From: Blastopirellula marina
GTDB taxonomy: Bacteria; Planctomycetota; Planctomycetia; Pirellulales; Pirellulaceae
NCBI RefSeq assembly: GCF_002967715.1
Contig: NZ_PUIA01000069.1
Location: 248,001 to 312,000 of the forward strand
Length of the DNA stretch: 64,000 nt
Direction of reading: 5' to 3'
Position numbers and translations under genes: made by a program. This document shows positions 12,001 through 20,923 of this stretch, piece by piece. Below the pieces are notes generated by a model. That model saw only the letters and a list, made by a program, of their open reading frames with translations. It did no database searches and was not told where the DNA came from. Within the stretch, counting starts at the first letter, position 1, and each line of letters opens with the position of its first letter.

Positions 12001-15000
12001 CGGCACCAATCTGGACGATCTCGCCCGTGGTCACCCCCTTCGAGGCAGTGAAGAGGGGGTCTAAAAGTGCATCAAACGCACTATTAGCTGGCAAGTTGTT
12101 ATAGCCCACCGAAGTAGGCATTGCCTGGGTACCTTCCAGGAAGTTGAACCGGCTACCGTCGACACTTACCGAGAGGGTCGTTTGACCGGCACCGCGGGCA
12201 GCCGTGACCGCCGCTTGAATCGCATTCGCGACAGCGGTTCCCGACATGGTTTCTTCGACGTTGACAACAATGTTGTTCAGGCTTGACGTCAGATTGTACG
12301 AGCCTTCGATAATAATCCCGCCAACACCGCCAGAAATCGAAGCATTGGTATCGCCGGTCAGCGTAATTCGTCCTGGAATCGTGGCATCGGCAACCACGTT
12401 CAGTCCAGGCGAATTCACATTGATGGCCGTGACCAACTTGGCGGCAATCGTGGTTGGATTATCACCGTCGTTATAAGCAACGCGAACATCCGTACCGCTG
12501 ATGGCCAATGTGCCATTGTCTTCGTTGTCGAACACGTAAGTTCGCGAATTCGATCCATCGCTGATCGTGATGGAACTACGAGCAGCCGGGTTCAGCGAAT
12601 TCGCCACGGTGCTGGCCACAAAGTTCGAAACATCAATGACAGCCCCGGTCTGGAAGACAATGTTATTGGCGACAGAGCCTTCGACCTGGAACGTCATGTC
12701 ATTCTTGACGTATTTGCTTCCGCCAGGATTGAGCACCAGATTGAAGTCGTTACCCAGATCCAGTTCAAACACCGTCTTAGTCAGCGGACCGGCACCATCC
12801 GGATCGACTTCAAACAACATTCCGTCTTGCAACAACGCGGAACCATCCAAATTGGTCGCATCGGTCACCAGCAACGCGTTGGTGCCGGCGGTTACTCCGT
12901 AGTCGAACGAAGTATTGATCCGGAATGTTTGATCGCCGCGAACGTTGGTCTCGGTAATATCCCCGAAGACACCTTTATTGACAGCAATTGTGTTGGTGGG
13001 CGTACCGATCTGAGCTCCGTCACCGTCCGAGTTGCTGGCATCCATCAAGAAGAGGACGTTGGCGAAATCGTCCGTAAAGTCGCCGTTACCAGTCGTTCCC
13101 GACACGTCGCCACGGCTACCGATGGCATACAACTGAAGTCCATCGGCGCTGAAGTTGTTGTGGAACGTGGTAGCCTCGAACTGCCAACCGTAACCGGTAC
13201 CCGTACCAGGTCCGTTGACAAAGTTCGTCAGAATCGGGTTTCCGTTCGCATCGCGAACATAGGTACCAATCCCGTCATCGTACAGCACCGTAGCGGCACC
13301 AGTGCCGGTATCGATCTGCAGGAAGTTACCCGAGTTGGCATCTTCGATTCGTCCAACCGTATCGACATTATAGGCGTACAGCGTACCATCGGGAGCCATC
13401 GCCAAGTCGCGGTAGGCGGCGCTGCCTCGGCCCAAGTAAGCTTCGACGGCACCGGTAAACGGATCGATCGCGTAGACGTCGGTGCTGTTACCAACCGTTT
13501 GGCTCATGAACACGACAAAGTCACCCAGCACATAAGGCACGACGTTGGCGTTGCTGACGATACTGGTCGAATCGGGAACCGCGGCCGAGGTGTACGTGCC
13601 GCTCGAGATGTGATCTTCCACGATTCGATGGACCGAGTTGATTGGTTCAAGACGTACCAGCGTGTTGGCAGCGTTAGACTGGAAGAACTGGTTCATCTGA
13701 ATCGGGGATCGTTCCTGCGAACTGACCGCGACGAAGTAGGTCACGGGATTCTCAGGCGTACCAGCTGGCAACATGATCGTGCCCAGGTACGGATCGCCAT
13801 TGTTGCTCGAACCACGTTCCAGGTCGGTCAAACCGGCATTACCTGGAGTTTGCGGGTGCATCAGGTCATCGTTCACGGCACCACTGTCACTGATGAAGAT
13901 CAATTCGCCCGTGGAGCTATAAACCGAGACAATGGTGTTCGCATTGTCGAGACCGGCGGCATAGTCCAGATCGATGACCAGCGAACCCCATTCACCAGCG
14001 GCACTTTTACCAGGAATGGACTGGATGCCGTCAAAGTTGAACGAAATCTCGTACCAGTCGACGTCGGAACCGCTCGTATCGGCGTTACCAGCAACACTGA
14101 TAGCAGCCCGATCCGAATTCAGCACGTTCCCCAGACCCTGAGCACCCCCCAACGTGTTGTTGGCACCGGTGGTCTCGGCCGACTCACCCAGTACCGGCGA
14201 ATGGCCTGGCTGACCGTAGATCGAGATACCATTCTGGGCATATCGAATGTCAGCGAACTGAATCGACGAGCCAGCCAGTTCGTCGACTTCACGCAGACGA
14301 ATATTGAGCTGGTACACACCATTGGTGTTGCCCGCTTGAACATTCCCGTTCACCGAAGTCAGGTCGTCCGTATTGGCACGAACGCGAATGTGATAGGTTC
14401 GGGCCGTTCCCGGCTGACCTGGCAGCACGACTCGCATGCCGGCATCGCGCGGGTTAATCGACCAGAAATCTTCTTCGTAGAAACCAGACTTCTGCAGTGG
14501 GTTGGTGACCTTCAAGAGCGAGTTCTGGCCGTAGAAGCTATTACCCGACTGATCGAACGAGTTGGTCGAGGCGGCCAGTACGTTGCCGTTGCCGTCGACA
14601 AGTTCAACCACGGCGTCCAGGTAGTAGCTGGTCTTGTCCAGGTCGAACCACACTTCGGTGCCCGGCTCGGCAACAAAGCTATAGACGTCGACGTCGGCCT
14701 TGTTGCTCAGGTAACCGTTGACCTCGAAGCCCAGACGGCGATTGTCGTCGCCGCCGTACTCATCAGGAGCCAAGCGTCCCAACGACTGTGCGGTCTGTGG
14801 AATGCCGTTGACGCCCTGACCGGTCAGGTTGTTGGCTTCGGCTTCGACGATCACCTGCACGTTGCGATCGTTGGCAAACTGATCGATCGTCAGCCCTTCC
14901 CACGAACCTGGCAGCGGAATCGCAGCGGTTGGATCGACGCCAGCGATACCGTCGTTATTGGTATCGGTCTGTGGCGTACCGTACTGAGTGAAACCAGCAC

Positions 15001-18000
15001 CGACCGAGTCGTCGCGAATGTCAGTAAAGACAACCGGGAAACCGGCCTGACCGACAACGTGCAGCATACCACCGATGCGATCATCGATGTCCACCTGACT
15101 ACCGGTGGCGACGAAACCGGCATTGTTGCCAAACAGCTTCACTACCAGGCTCTCAGTGGCCGAGCTTTCCAGGCGGATACCGCCATAGGTGTGGAAGTTG
15201 GTCGAGTAGATGGTGCTGAACAAAGCGTGCACGATATCGGTATCGTCCCATACGCTTTGCGTGGTCAGCGTGCCACCGCGAACAACCAATGCATTGAGCA
15301 GGTTGTCGGTGAGCAGGTTGCGGCGAATGAGTGCACCTTGGTTGTCACCCAGGCCACGTTGACGATCCAGGTCGCCAGTCGACCGGCCCCAGTCGACAAT
15401 CAGCTCGTGGCTGAGCGAACTGGTATCGACATTCATGACGTAGGCATCGTTGAACCGGAAATTGTTTCCAACGATGATCGGCTGCGAGTCTCGCATGAAG
15501 ATGACCGCGTTATCGTTGCTCATGTGGCCGTTGCGAGTTGCCCCCCCAACGCCAGCACCTTGCCCGTCTTCGTTGTACTCGAAGGTCGAGTTCGTAATGC
15601 GAACCTTGGCCTGGTGAATTTCAACCACGTTGAAATGAGCCTGGCCGCCGTCGATGTTCGATTCACCACCACCGTAAGCGAGTAGGGCATTGTCGATGCT
15701 GCCGCTGGAAACGTGAGCGAAGTAGATACCGCTCCAATCACCGGCCGATGGCGTGGAAGCCGCACCATCGTTGTTGGTGTCGAACGTACCACCGAAACCG
15801 TATCGGTCGTCTTTCAGCGAGGTGAAGACCACCGGTCGGCCTGGCGCACCTTCGGCGATGAAGTTAGCACCCATTTCAACTTCGATGCGACCGGCGTTGA
15901 ATTTCACAACCACGTTCGGGTCGACAACCAGGCTTGAATCCAATCGGGCATCCAAGATCGGAGCGACAACAATCCCACCATTTCCGGCGAAGTAGGTTGC
16001 CGTGTATTCACCGCTAATGCGAATATTGCCGTTGGTGGCAACCGGATCGATATCGATGAAGTAAGGACCACCATTAGCAGGCGACACGAAGGCCTGGGCG
16101 TCGCGGAAGCGGCGGATCAAGATAGCGATCTGCTCGGCAAGCGACGACTCGGTGAAGCTGCCGTCGAAGTCCGTAGGAACTTCGCTGTTGGTCATCGTCG
16201 TGAGATCGATCTCGTAAATCGAGCCTCCGGCAAACGTCGAGGAAACCGGCGTGCCATTGACGAATGTAATGAACAGAGTACGACTTGCGCCCGTGTCGGA
16301 AGTCGCAATGATTCGGAGCGAAGATCCTGCGGTGACACCGGACAGATGCGGTACCTTGATCTCGACTTCACTCGTCGACGTTGGGCCACCAGGCGTCGAG
16401 TTAATGTGCAGAGCTTCTTGGATCACGTACACGATGTCGGTATCGTCAAAGCGTGCGGTAACGGTCAACTCTTCCAGCGGAGCACCAGGTGCCGAGAGGA
16501 TTCGCACGAGCATACCGTTGGTCGAGTTTTCGACGATACGGTTGCCGAAGATATCGGGACCAACGCGCGAGACGTCTGGCGTAAACGCAGCCGGGGCACC
16601 CTGGTAAACCGTGTAGTTCGATTCTTCGAAGCTGTTCGGGTCGGCCGACAAAGCAGCACCCGAGCTGAGGCGGATGATGTTGTAGTTAATCGTCGGACGG
16701 GTTTCTTCCATGTAGATTGGTGCCAACGAGATGTCTGCACCATCCACTTCGGTGATACCACCGGCGTAACGGAATTCAGCACCAATCACCGAGTTCATGA
16801 AGATACCAGCGTCTTCGTAGGTACCTCGCAGTTGCTCGCGATCGACTTCTTGATTGAAGAGAATACCACCCCAGTCGCCTGGACCAGCGGTATCTTGCGT
16901 GTAGCTGTCATGACCAACCAACTCGCCGTTAGGGTCGTTGAGCAGCGTGGTTTCGCGGTACGAAGTCAACGTCACGCGGCGATTCTGACGATCGGTATCC
17001 AGGGTAACGGTGCCGCCCGTTTGAGTATTGGGCTGGTAACGTTCCGGAATACCCAGAATTTGCAATGCGGCAAAGCTGCGGTCGTCAATGACCGAGGTGC
17101 TACCGACCTGAATGCTGGAGTTGGCGAACTTCAGAATCGCACCTTCGTCGATCATCATGGTCACCCCCTTAGGCAACACGATATCGACACCATCCTTCAG
17201 CGGAGCATTGTTCAGCGGATTGCGACCGATCAGGTACGCAATGTTGTCTTCTAGCGTCGTTGGGTCGTCGTCCACGCCACCCAGACCAATCACGCGGATC
17301 ACGTCCCCACGGCCGGCATTTTCCGCAGCAGTGATCGCAGCGGCAATGGTGGAAAATGGCTGAGTGATCGAACCGGTTTGCGTGACTCCGGTGTAGGTCG
17401 CATCGACGAACAAGGTACGCGGAGCGGTCGTTGCCAGCCCGGTGTAGGTCGAGGGCTCGGCTCGGAACCAGAAGTTGAAAGCGCCCCCTGCGGTACCGTC
17501 GAGATCACCATCGATCGCGGCACCAGCGGCGGCACCACTGGTCACGACGATCGACTGGGCCAGGATGATACCTGGATCCAGGGTAATGGGGTTGTTGCTC
17601 GCCAGGTTTCGCAGTTCGATACGATTACCCGTCGACGAAGCAACCACGTTGAAGCTGGCGTTGTTGATGGCATCTACCAACGCGGCAACCACTTCGCTTT
17701 GCAGCATATTGTTGTTCAGCACAACGCGTTCGTTGTTCGTGTTGTTGAGCGTGCTATCGAAATCGATTTCGAAGGTCCGCGTCATCTGGCCATCACGCAG
17801 GATGATCGTCTGGCCATCGCTGAAGCCCGAACCACCGGTACGAACCACCATGGTGTTGAGCTGCGAGACGGACGCCCCAGTGTCACGAATCGAATCGTTC
17901 AACGTTGGGGTGAAACGAAGTTGCAGTTGGTACTCACCATCGGAAGTACCGCCGAATCCGGAGTCTTCGATAGTTGGATCGTAGACATCGTTGCCGCTGG

Positions 18001-20347
18001 CCGTAACACCGATGAAGTAGGTGCCTGGCTGCAGCGTGATTTCCAGGAACGAGTCTTCGCTGAAGTAGTCGCTATTGCGTGCCAGTGCGGTGTAAGAACC
18101 GTCCCCATTAAGACGGTACAGCGTCAGCGTCGTATCGAGACGGCTCGAATCGGCCAGGCGTTCGGCCACGATTTCAGCCGACAGTTTGCCCGATTCGGTC
18201 AGATCGAACCGGTACATGTCGATATCGATCACGTCCGGACGATAGAGATGCTGCAGGTGCGTCAGATCGAAGTCACCTGGCAAGAGCGACTCTGGGCCGA
18301 TGCCGAAATTCAGGTTACCATCGTCTCCCATGATCGTTCCTGGTGGAAGATCGTAGGTGTGATCCAAGCCCAGGAAGTGACCGATTTCATGGAAGGCCGT
18401 TTCCTGCCACACAGCGCCAACTTCGTCGTCACCAGGCTGGTCGTGGTCGGCCGTTTCCATGATGACCAAACCGCCGGACTGGATACCGGCAACACCACCA
18501 GGACCGGTGATGATATCGGGCGCGACACCGCGCAGGTCACCCGTGACAACCCCAACGCTGGCAGCAACATCGCCAGGCACTTCGATGAAATCGATACCGG
18601 CATAGAACCCGTAGATTTCAAAGATTTCGCGGGCACGGTTCTTTTGCTCTTCGGTAATCTGGTTGGCCAGAGGTTCGCCGGTTGGGCTGGCCGGATCAAT
18701 GCCGTAGGTATCTGGGAAGTTATAGGTGTAAACCGTAACGCCGTAGGGATTGGTATCGCTACCGGTGAGATGGTTCTCGCCATCGAGCTCGACATCGCGA
18801 TGCCCCGGTTCATCGTTACCGCCGGGCAGATCAATGTTGACATATCCGTCCGGCAGGTTGGCACCGTAAGGACTGACATTGCTGATTTCGGCGCGGATCA
18901 CCAGGGCCTGGGTCCGGTCGACGATCAGACCGGTTGACTTGGTTCCCAACACCATGCTGACGCGGTTACCGTCGGTACCGCGGAGCTGCGAACGATCCGT
19001 ACTGAAGCCAGCAACCGTATCGGCATTCACTAGGAATGTAGCGGAAGCCTCGGCATTGATGGCATTCCGAATTGCCATTGCCAGGTCGATCGTCGAATCG
19101 CCCAGGCCGCTGATGTCGATCGGAATGTTGCCCGCCGTAAAGTTGCCGACGTTGTCAGTCAACTCGAAGGTACGTAGATTTCCGCGTCCGTCGTCGATAG
19201 TGAAGGTCGTGTGATTGACGTCCACGCCAGCCACGCCGTCGACGTCGATGGTTGCCCCGCGCGTGACGCGGAACTCATGATTACCGGCGAACAGGTTCGT
19301 TGGATTCGTGGGCGTGCCGTAATCTTCGTAGCCCGATTCACTTTGCAGAGTCCCCATGAAGCTCGACAGATTGGTCGCGGTGTCGAAGCTCGAGTTCTGC
19401 TCGGGGGCTTCGGTAACCAGATCCAGAATCTGCGATCCCTTGCTGGCAATACCACGGACACCCACCTGCAAACGGAAGACCGTTGCGTATTCAGCGTTCG
19501 AATCGAGGGTGCTGATCAATTCTTCGATCGGACCATCAAACTTCAGCATGGCCACGTCGTTGATCGGATCGTATTCGACACTGATCGGGTAGAAGGCCTG
19601 CGAGTCATTACCCAACCCCAAGTCACTATTGGAAGCCGTTCCACTACCATTTTCGGCACGCTGGAACGTCAACTGATAGTAGTCAGGATTTTCCGCCAGG
19701 GCTGGATCGAGATCGTCGTCATTGAAGTAGACGTAGATCATGTCGCGGGCGATATCGAGCGAACCGTCCGCATTACGTGTGACCGGTTGCGGCACCACGG
19801 ACATCACCTGCGGAGCCAGGTTCAACTCGAAGTTACGAGTAAACGCCTGCGCAGCCTGACCTTCCATGTCTTTCAGGGCGCTGGTGATCTGAATACGGTA
19901 GAGGTCGTCCGGCAGAGCCTCGCCAAATCGGACGATCACCTGGTTCAGCTGATCACCGATACCAATGAAGCCTTCGAAGTTCGAGTTCGGTCCCGTGATT
20001 CGCACGTCGTCAGCCGTACCCAACTTGCCGTCCAAACCAGCTCGCGAGATCACGATGCCATCAGCCAAAGTCGTCGGATCGATCAGGTCGCCAGCGTCAG
20101 TGACTTCGGCAAAGTTGAACGTGAGCGATCGCGGCGAGATCCCACGAACGTCGTTCTCTTGCAGCAGCTCACCACTGTTTGGCTGGATACCCACAAGCTG
20201 TGGTACCACGTTTGCAGCCAGCAACTCGCGCTTTTCCAGCGGCTCGTGCATCATCGAGCGCTGTTTGGTCTGACGAAGAAGACGAGTCTTCTTGTTGAGA
20301 TCACGACGTTGGGCACGGGTTAGCTTACTCGCATGACGGTTGGTCAT
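6077..20347 (-). CDS. giant LEPRxLL multidomain surface protein with metzincin site, PPC, beta-helix, GEVED and dockerin
   Basis: This is a single uninterrupted frame of 4756 codons. The start MTNRHASK is basic and leads to EPLEKRELLAAN (35-46), the LEPRxLL-like motif. At about 653-663 HEIGHFLGLDH fits the metzincin zinc site HExxHxxGxxH, with a possible Met-turn just after (TIMGDDGN). A PPC-type sandwich (about 707-811) follows. After that come parallel beta-helix stretches (about 985-1060, 1180-1730 and 3880-4060), further PPC-like modules (about 1885, 2090 and 3710) and propeller-like repeats (about 2270-2430 and 2830-2960). A GEVED domain (about 4310-4497, LDAWVDFNQDGDF) precedes a dockerin pair (about 4503-4596) and an acidic 150-residue tail. 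It is probably exported and displayed on the cell surface. The substrate is unknown. It has its own terminator and a long upstream region, so it is likely monocistronic. Confidence 0.92.
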   Translation of the reverse strand: MTNRHASKLTRAQRRDLNKKTRLLRQTKQRSMMHEPLEKRELLAANVVPQLVGIQPNSGELLQENDVRGISPRSLTFNFAEVTDAGDLIDPTTLADGIVISRAGLDGKLGTADDVRITGPNSNFEGFIGIGDQLNQVIVRFGEALPDDLYRIQITSALKDMEGQAAQAFTRNFELNLAPQVMSVVPQPVTRNADGSLDIARDMIYVYFNDDDLDPALAENPDYYQLTFQRAENGSGTASNSDLGLGNDSQAFYPISVEYDPINDVAMLKFDGPIEELISTLDSNAEYATVFRLQVGVRGIASKGSQILDLVTEAPEQNSSFDTATNLSSFMGTLQSESGYEDYGTPTNPTNLFAGNHEFRVTRGATIDVDGVAGVDVNHTTFTIDDGRGNLRTFELTDNVGNFTAGNIPIDISGLGDSTIDLAMAIRNAINAEASATFLVNADTVAGFSTDRSQLRGTDGNRVSMVLGTKSTGLIVDRTQALVIRAEISNVSPYGANLPDGYVNIDLPGGNDEPGHRDVELDGENHLTGSDTNPYGVTVYTYNFPDTYGIDPASPTGEPLANQITEEQKNRAREIFEIYGFYAGIDFIEVPGDVAASVGVVTGDLRGVAPDIITGPGGVAGIQSGGLVIMETADHDQPGDDEVGAVWQETAFHEIGHFLGLDHTYDLPPGTIMGDDGNLNFGIGPESLLPGDFDLTHLQHLYRPDVIDIDMYRFDLTESGKLSAEIVAERLADSSRLDTTLTLYRLNGDGSYTALARNSDYFSEDSFLEITLQPGTYFIGVTASGNDVYDPTIEDSGFGGTSDGEYQLQLRFTPTLNDSIRDTGASVSQLNTMVVRTGGSGFSDGQTIILRDGQMTRTFEIDFDSTLNNTNNERVVLNNNMLQSEVVAALVDAINNASFNVVASSTGNRIELRNLASNNPITLDPGIILAQSIVVTSGAAAGAAIDGDLDGTAGGAFNFWFRAEPSTYTGLATTAPRTLFVDATYTGVTQTGSITQPFSTIAAAITAAENAGRGDVIRVIGLGGVDDDPTTLEDNIAYLIGRNPLNNAPLKDGVDIVLPKGVTMMIDEGAILKFANSSIQVGSTSVIDDRSFAALQILGIPERYQPNTQTGGTVTLDTDRQNRRVTLTSYRETTLLNDPNGELVGHDSYTQDTAGPGDWGGILFNQEVDREQLRGTYEDAGIFMNSVIGAEFRYAGGITEVDGADISLAPIYMEETRPTINYNIIRLSSGAALSADPNSFEESNYTVYQGAPAAFTPDVSRVGPDIFGNRIVENSTNGMLVRILSAPGAPLEELTVTARFDDTDIVYVIQEALHINSTPGGPTSTSEVEIKVPHLSGVTAGSSLRIIATSDTGASRTLFITFVNGTPVSSTFAGGSIYEIDLTTMTNSEVPTDFDGSFTESSLAEQIAILIRRFRDAQAFVSPANGGPYFIDIDPVATNGNIRISGEYTATYFAGNGGIVVAPILDARLDSSLVVDPNVVVKFNAGRIEVEMGANFIAEGAPGRPVVFTSLKDDRYGFGGTFDTNNDGAASTPSAGDWSGIYFAHVSSGSIDNALLAYGGGESNIDGGQAHFNVVEIHQAKVRITNSTFEYNEDGQGAGVGGATRNGHMSNDNAVIFMRDSQPIIVGNNFRFNDAYVMNVDTSSLSHELIVDWGRSTGDLDRQRGLGDNQGALIRRNLLTDNLLNALVVRGGTLTTQSVWDDTDIVHALFSTIYSTNFHTYGGIRLESSATESLVVKLFGNNAGFVATGSQVDIDDRIGGMLHVVGQAGFPVVFTDIRDDSVGAGFTQYGTPQTDTNNDGIAGVDPTAAIPLPGSWEGLTIDQFANDRNVQVIVEAEANNLTGQGVNGIPQTAQSLGRLAPDEYGGDDNRRLGFEVNGYLSNKADVDVYSFVAEPGTEVWFDLDKTSYYLDAVVELVDGNGNVLAASTNSFDQSGNSFYGQNSLLKVTNPLQKSGFYEEDFWSINPRDAGMRVVLPGQPGTARTYHIRVRANTDDLTSVNGNVQAGNTNGVYQLNIRLREVDELAGSSIQFADIRYAQNGISIYGQPGHSPVLGESAETTGANNTLGGAQGLGNVLNSDRAAISVAGNADTSGSDVDWYEISFNFDGIQSIPGKSAAGEWGSLVIDLDYAAGLDNANTIVSVYSSTGELIFISDSGAVNDDLMHPQTPGNAGLTDLERGSSNNGDPYLGTIMLPAGTPENPVTYFVAVSSQERSPIQMNQFFQSNAANTLVRLEPINSVHRIVEDHISSGTYTSAAVPDSTSIVSNANVVPYVLGDFVVFMSQTVGNSTDVYAIDPFTGAVEAYLGRGSAAYRDLAMAPDGTLYAYNVDTVGRIEDANSGNFLQIDTGTGAATVLYDDGIGTYVRDANGNPILTNFVNGPGTGTGYGWQFEATTFHNNFSADGLQLYAIGSRGDVSGTTGNGDFTDDFANVLFLMDASNSDGDGAQIGTPTNTIAVNKGVFGDITETNVRGDQTFRINTSFDYGVTAGTNALLVTDATNLDGSALLQDGMLFEVDPDGAGPLTKTVFELDLGNDFNLVLNPGGSKYVKNDMTFQVEGSVANNIVFQTGAVIDVSNFVASTVANSLNPAARSSITISDGSNSRTYVFDNEDNGTLAISGTDVRVAYNDGDNPTTIAAKLVTAINVNSPGLNVVADATIPGRITLTGDTNASISGGVGGIIIEGSYNLTSSLNNIVVNVEETMSGTAVANAIQAAVTAARGAGQTTLSVSVDGSRFNFLEGTQAMPTSVGYNNLPANSAFDALLDPLFTASKGVTTGEIVQIGAGYLADDVGDSISAAATRVGITATNVTGGFSSNVVTFDPAADIEINTAFDTPFTVGGDASGGFVTGVAWVGNNVYAVTNTGGLFLLTTDGNFTPTVGNDEIAADFITTLTDSKGAPLTFASLSAGPSRAEGGNTQYSDVLFGVTTSGDIYAFDGNGAAQFVFHGNRSNISTGLSGINGLQFGTLNENLWNINGIGKDEAGHGITVPVDNSRTGVSGGSSLYFGNTDKTFTAENADGNATTNNYDFPGDAHGTVITDPFSLYGYNAGDLPTLYFNYDLQTDGNDYNGGPDPDDPARDTLRVFIAGDDGEWHLLATNNTYRVNDLAPGGDDEFDTIGDWASDAAVSEGLRADAQAGTEGVQPLFDNTGWRQARVDLSAFAGQDNLRLRFDFSTGGSINLGGRHITSGTDLNTQELRFLRGAQIEDGGTFTVNDPINNTSATFEFNKGQSLTFDSGARIADAFNSLAPTGSNVFTLQSYDYVNNLPVGLPVTFEYVLKDGDQAVGNVPIVFSITDSPSEIALLTRTAILNQGMAGVTMYTESDDTFNIQGIEDLTPADLAWGMSVKGSAIPNADPNIVIINYNSQTTATQLATTTQVLMNTKMAPQATAQNYVTFNRQEEFIFGNGYTFDINNSGLGFDGSLQGDDFGYANDSKMGSPTATNTTADQRGQDNQHRGVLIDDIIIGFAERGEMVTGATTNTNFTHNQQLRAFEILTGEYQLEIRRGTDYGVPSLVPGLLDLLPTFTFDTNDRLNGSYTVLAASGALTGNLDRIRVGDGTDWVTFEFFDLDSITERQKRGSAGTSTRTSYDADNNIYSIGFYNTDTEAQMAVKLMNAINDHAGQIARGLISTTSGGLGVYAQVNSRSGITTSNRVDLSPKTTSDEVRLEYDIQSNDAFREALDIGLDGTDLTATQRVNVGINGTIGDNDPAEKMDGFADVDVFKFAMRAGQQLEMNLVTSFADLMGLNGVLRLFLQATPTGAITEVVANVVHNVGFDTYTFNATTTGTYFVAIAANTLPLPANGNQASTPLGYDPAKVAKNDASRQVRTYEGTYELGISVADDFNTVVVDTTYFVNNDFGLFGEPTTRSTNMVIKRHDQLAGFDLIGDSNRHRDQGQIIISSNMISNSANYGVLIDAGSRNTVTDAGAGNNRPHQGAPINVPSAANSQRLATGVTVENNVIFDSATGAILYSGDPVNNPAGAVPFGRIINNTLYGTGAGDTGVTVEESAGPTLLNNIVANFTTGISVDASSKATTVISRTLYQDNTTNTTGFGGNGNLAIVLGTTDPLFVDAAGKNFYLEEGSQAIDAAVDAIQERAEVSQVVNPLGIDSTPLLAPEKDITGQLRVDDPNVVSSGGVGGVTFRDIGAFDRADFTGPTGYLIDPQDNDAADRDLDETPDVVQWINGPLTNISIQLLDQGDISNQVQGTGIDDSTVTADSVKLEILAGDVPRVLTLGVDYTFDYDTTNNIIRLVPVSGVFQEGVLYKVTLDSRDDPNDLAVSIIRDIAGNPIAFNNLVDDGTGTMVGETRFLIQVGGLVDFGDAPDSYGTLLGSDGARHNLIENFYLGQGVDAEIEGQPTFAADGDGTTDDGIFIRTEDPNNMGGFLDFTLRDGINNEIYVTSKAPTGSTSYGFLDAWVDFNQDGDFEDVGEQILISVALSKDAVDPLGSPGGKGQLITLGDLPDGALLGDTYARFRLSSTGGLTPTGLAEDGEVEDYQITIAEEGVNPWHNSSNPGAISIGDNSITSLDYVLLLEELRNHNYTYSAAEAALVIGASEGDFKPGFEPDVIPPGNVPAKLDVNNDRRITDADLLRLQTILFSYTASPEPISLSMIAGETVSSDTVAPVEVSSYEFAEAIPSSANVVNTPVVVNDSLVSSSSFDAIAPSYSDLQMKSALELMGYAQSYSYEVESSIIDASFSDEAIALESVSYDDQFDQLIGDMADDLSSSWDGKQFSEESDEDADSDELDELLSLISDPGDIS

Positions 20348-20868
20348 TTGGCAAACCTTTTATCTTCGTTAAAGCTGGAGGCTCGAGTAGTTAGGTTGGA
20401 CAGCAACATCCTGTCGCGGATCGGGTGACAAGTCCTGAGGCTCACAATTCCTGGCAAGGCAAATGCCCAAGGGGAAATTAGGGAGACATTTGGTAAACCC
20501 AAGTCGGATTATAATTACCCAAATTAACACAGCAAATTCTAACGGGGGGCAATGATCCATTTTGCCCATTTAACTCAAACCGACTGTCTCATCTGCTTTG
20601 GCGTTAAAGATGCAGATCTCAAACACCAAATTCAATCGATAACCCGTTGCTGTTTTTGTACTTAGGAATTTATACCAACCTCGATTCCTGCCGTCGTAAT
20701 GGCGAGAAAACAGGGCTTGTCGATGGTTTGACGTCTTGACCTGCGTGCTAGTTCCCGCATTTCCCCTAGAATCTTGCCAATCGAACTAAATCTTAGAGGG
20801 GGAATATGCCGAGAGCGAGGGCTGGCTGACCAGTCAATCCAGCACTGGTATTTTCGCGCAAATCCATG
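20348..20868. promoter_or_regulatory. upstream region of the giant gene
   Basis: This stretch of more than 500 bp lies between the start of the giant gene and the terminator of the gene at 20924-25459, both on the minus strand. A minus-strand TATAAT lies at 20508-20513, with only a weak -35 (TTTGCT) 17 bp upstream. A minus-strand CCCTAATTTCCC near 20473-20484 is shared with the leader of the gene at 1-453. An inverted repeat GGGCAA...TTGCCC lies near 20547-20567. No coding sequence is recognised. Confidence 0.4.
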
Positions 20869-20896
20869 AAAAAAGCCCCCCATGTAAGGGAGGCTT
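20869..20896 (-). terminator. rho-independent terminator
   Basis: On the minus strand an AAGCCTCCC...GGGGGGCTT hairpin (one mismatch) runs into a T tract (A run at 20869-20874 on the plus strand). It lies 28 bp after the stop of the 1511 aa protease gene. Confidence 0.7.
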
Positions 20897-20923
20897 CTTG
20901 GATTTCTGCATACGGGCCGAGAA

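Noticed and set aside
12827-15685. 952-codon frame antisense to the giant gene
   Set aside because: Its composition (rich in Val, Arg, Asp, Gln) mirrors the sense codons. The sense strand has clear domain motifs, so this is a shadow.
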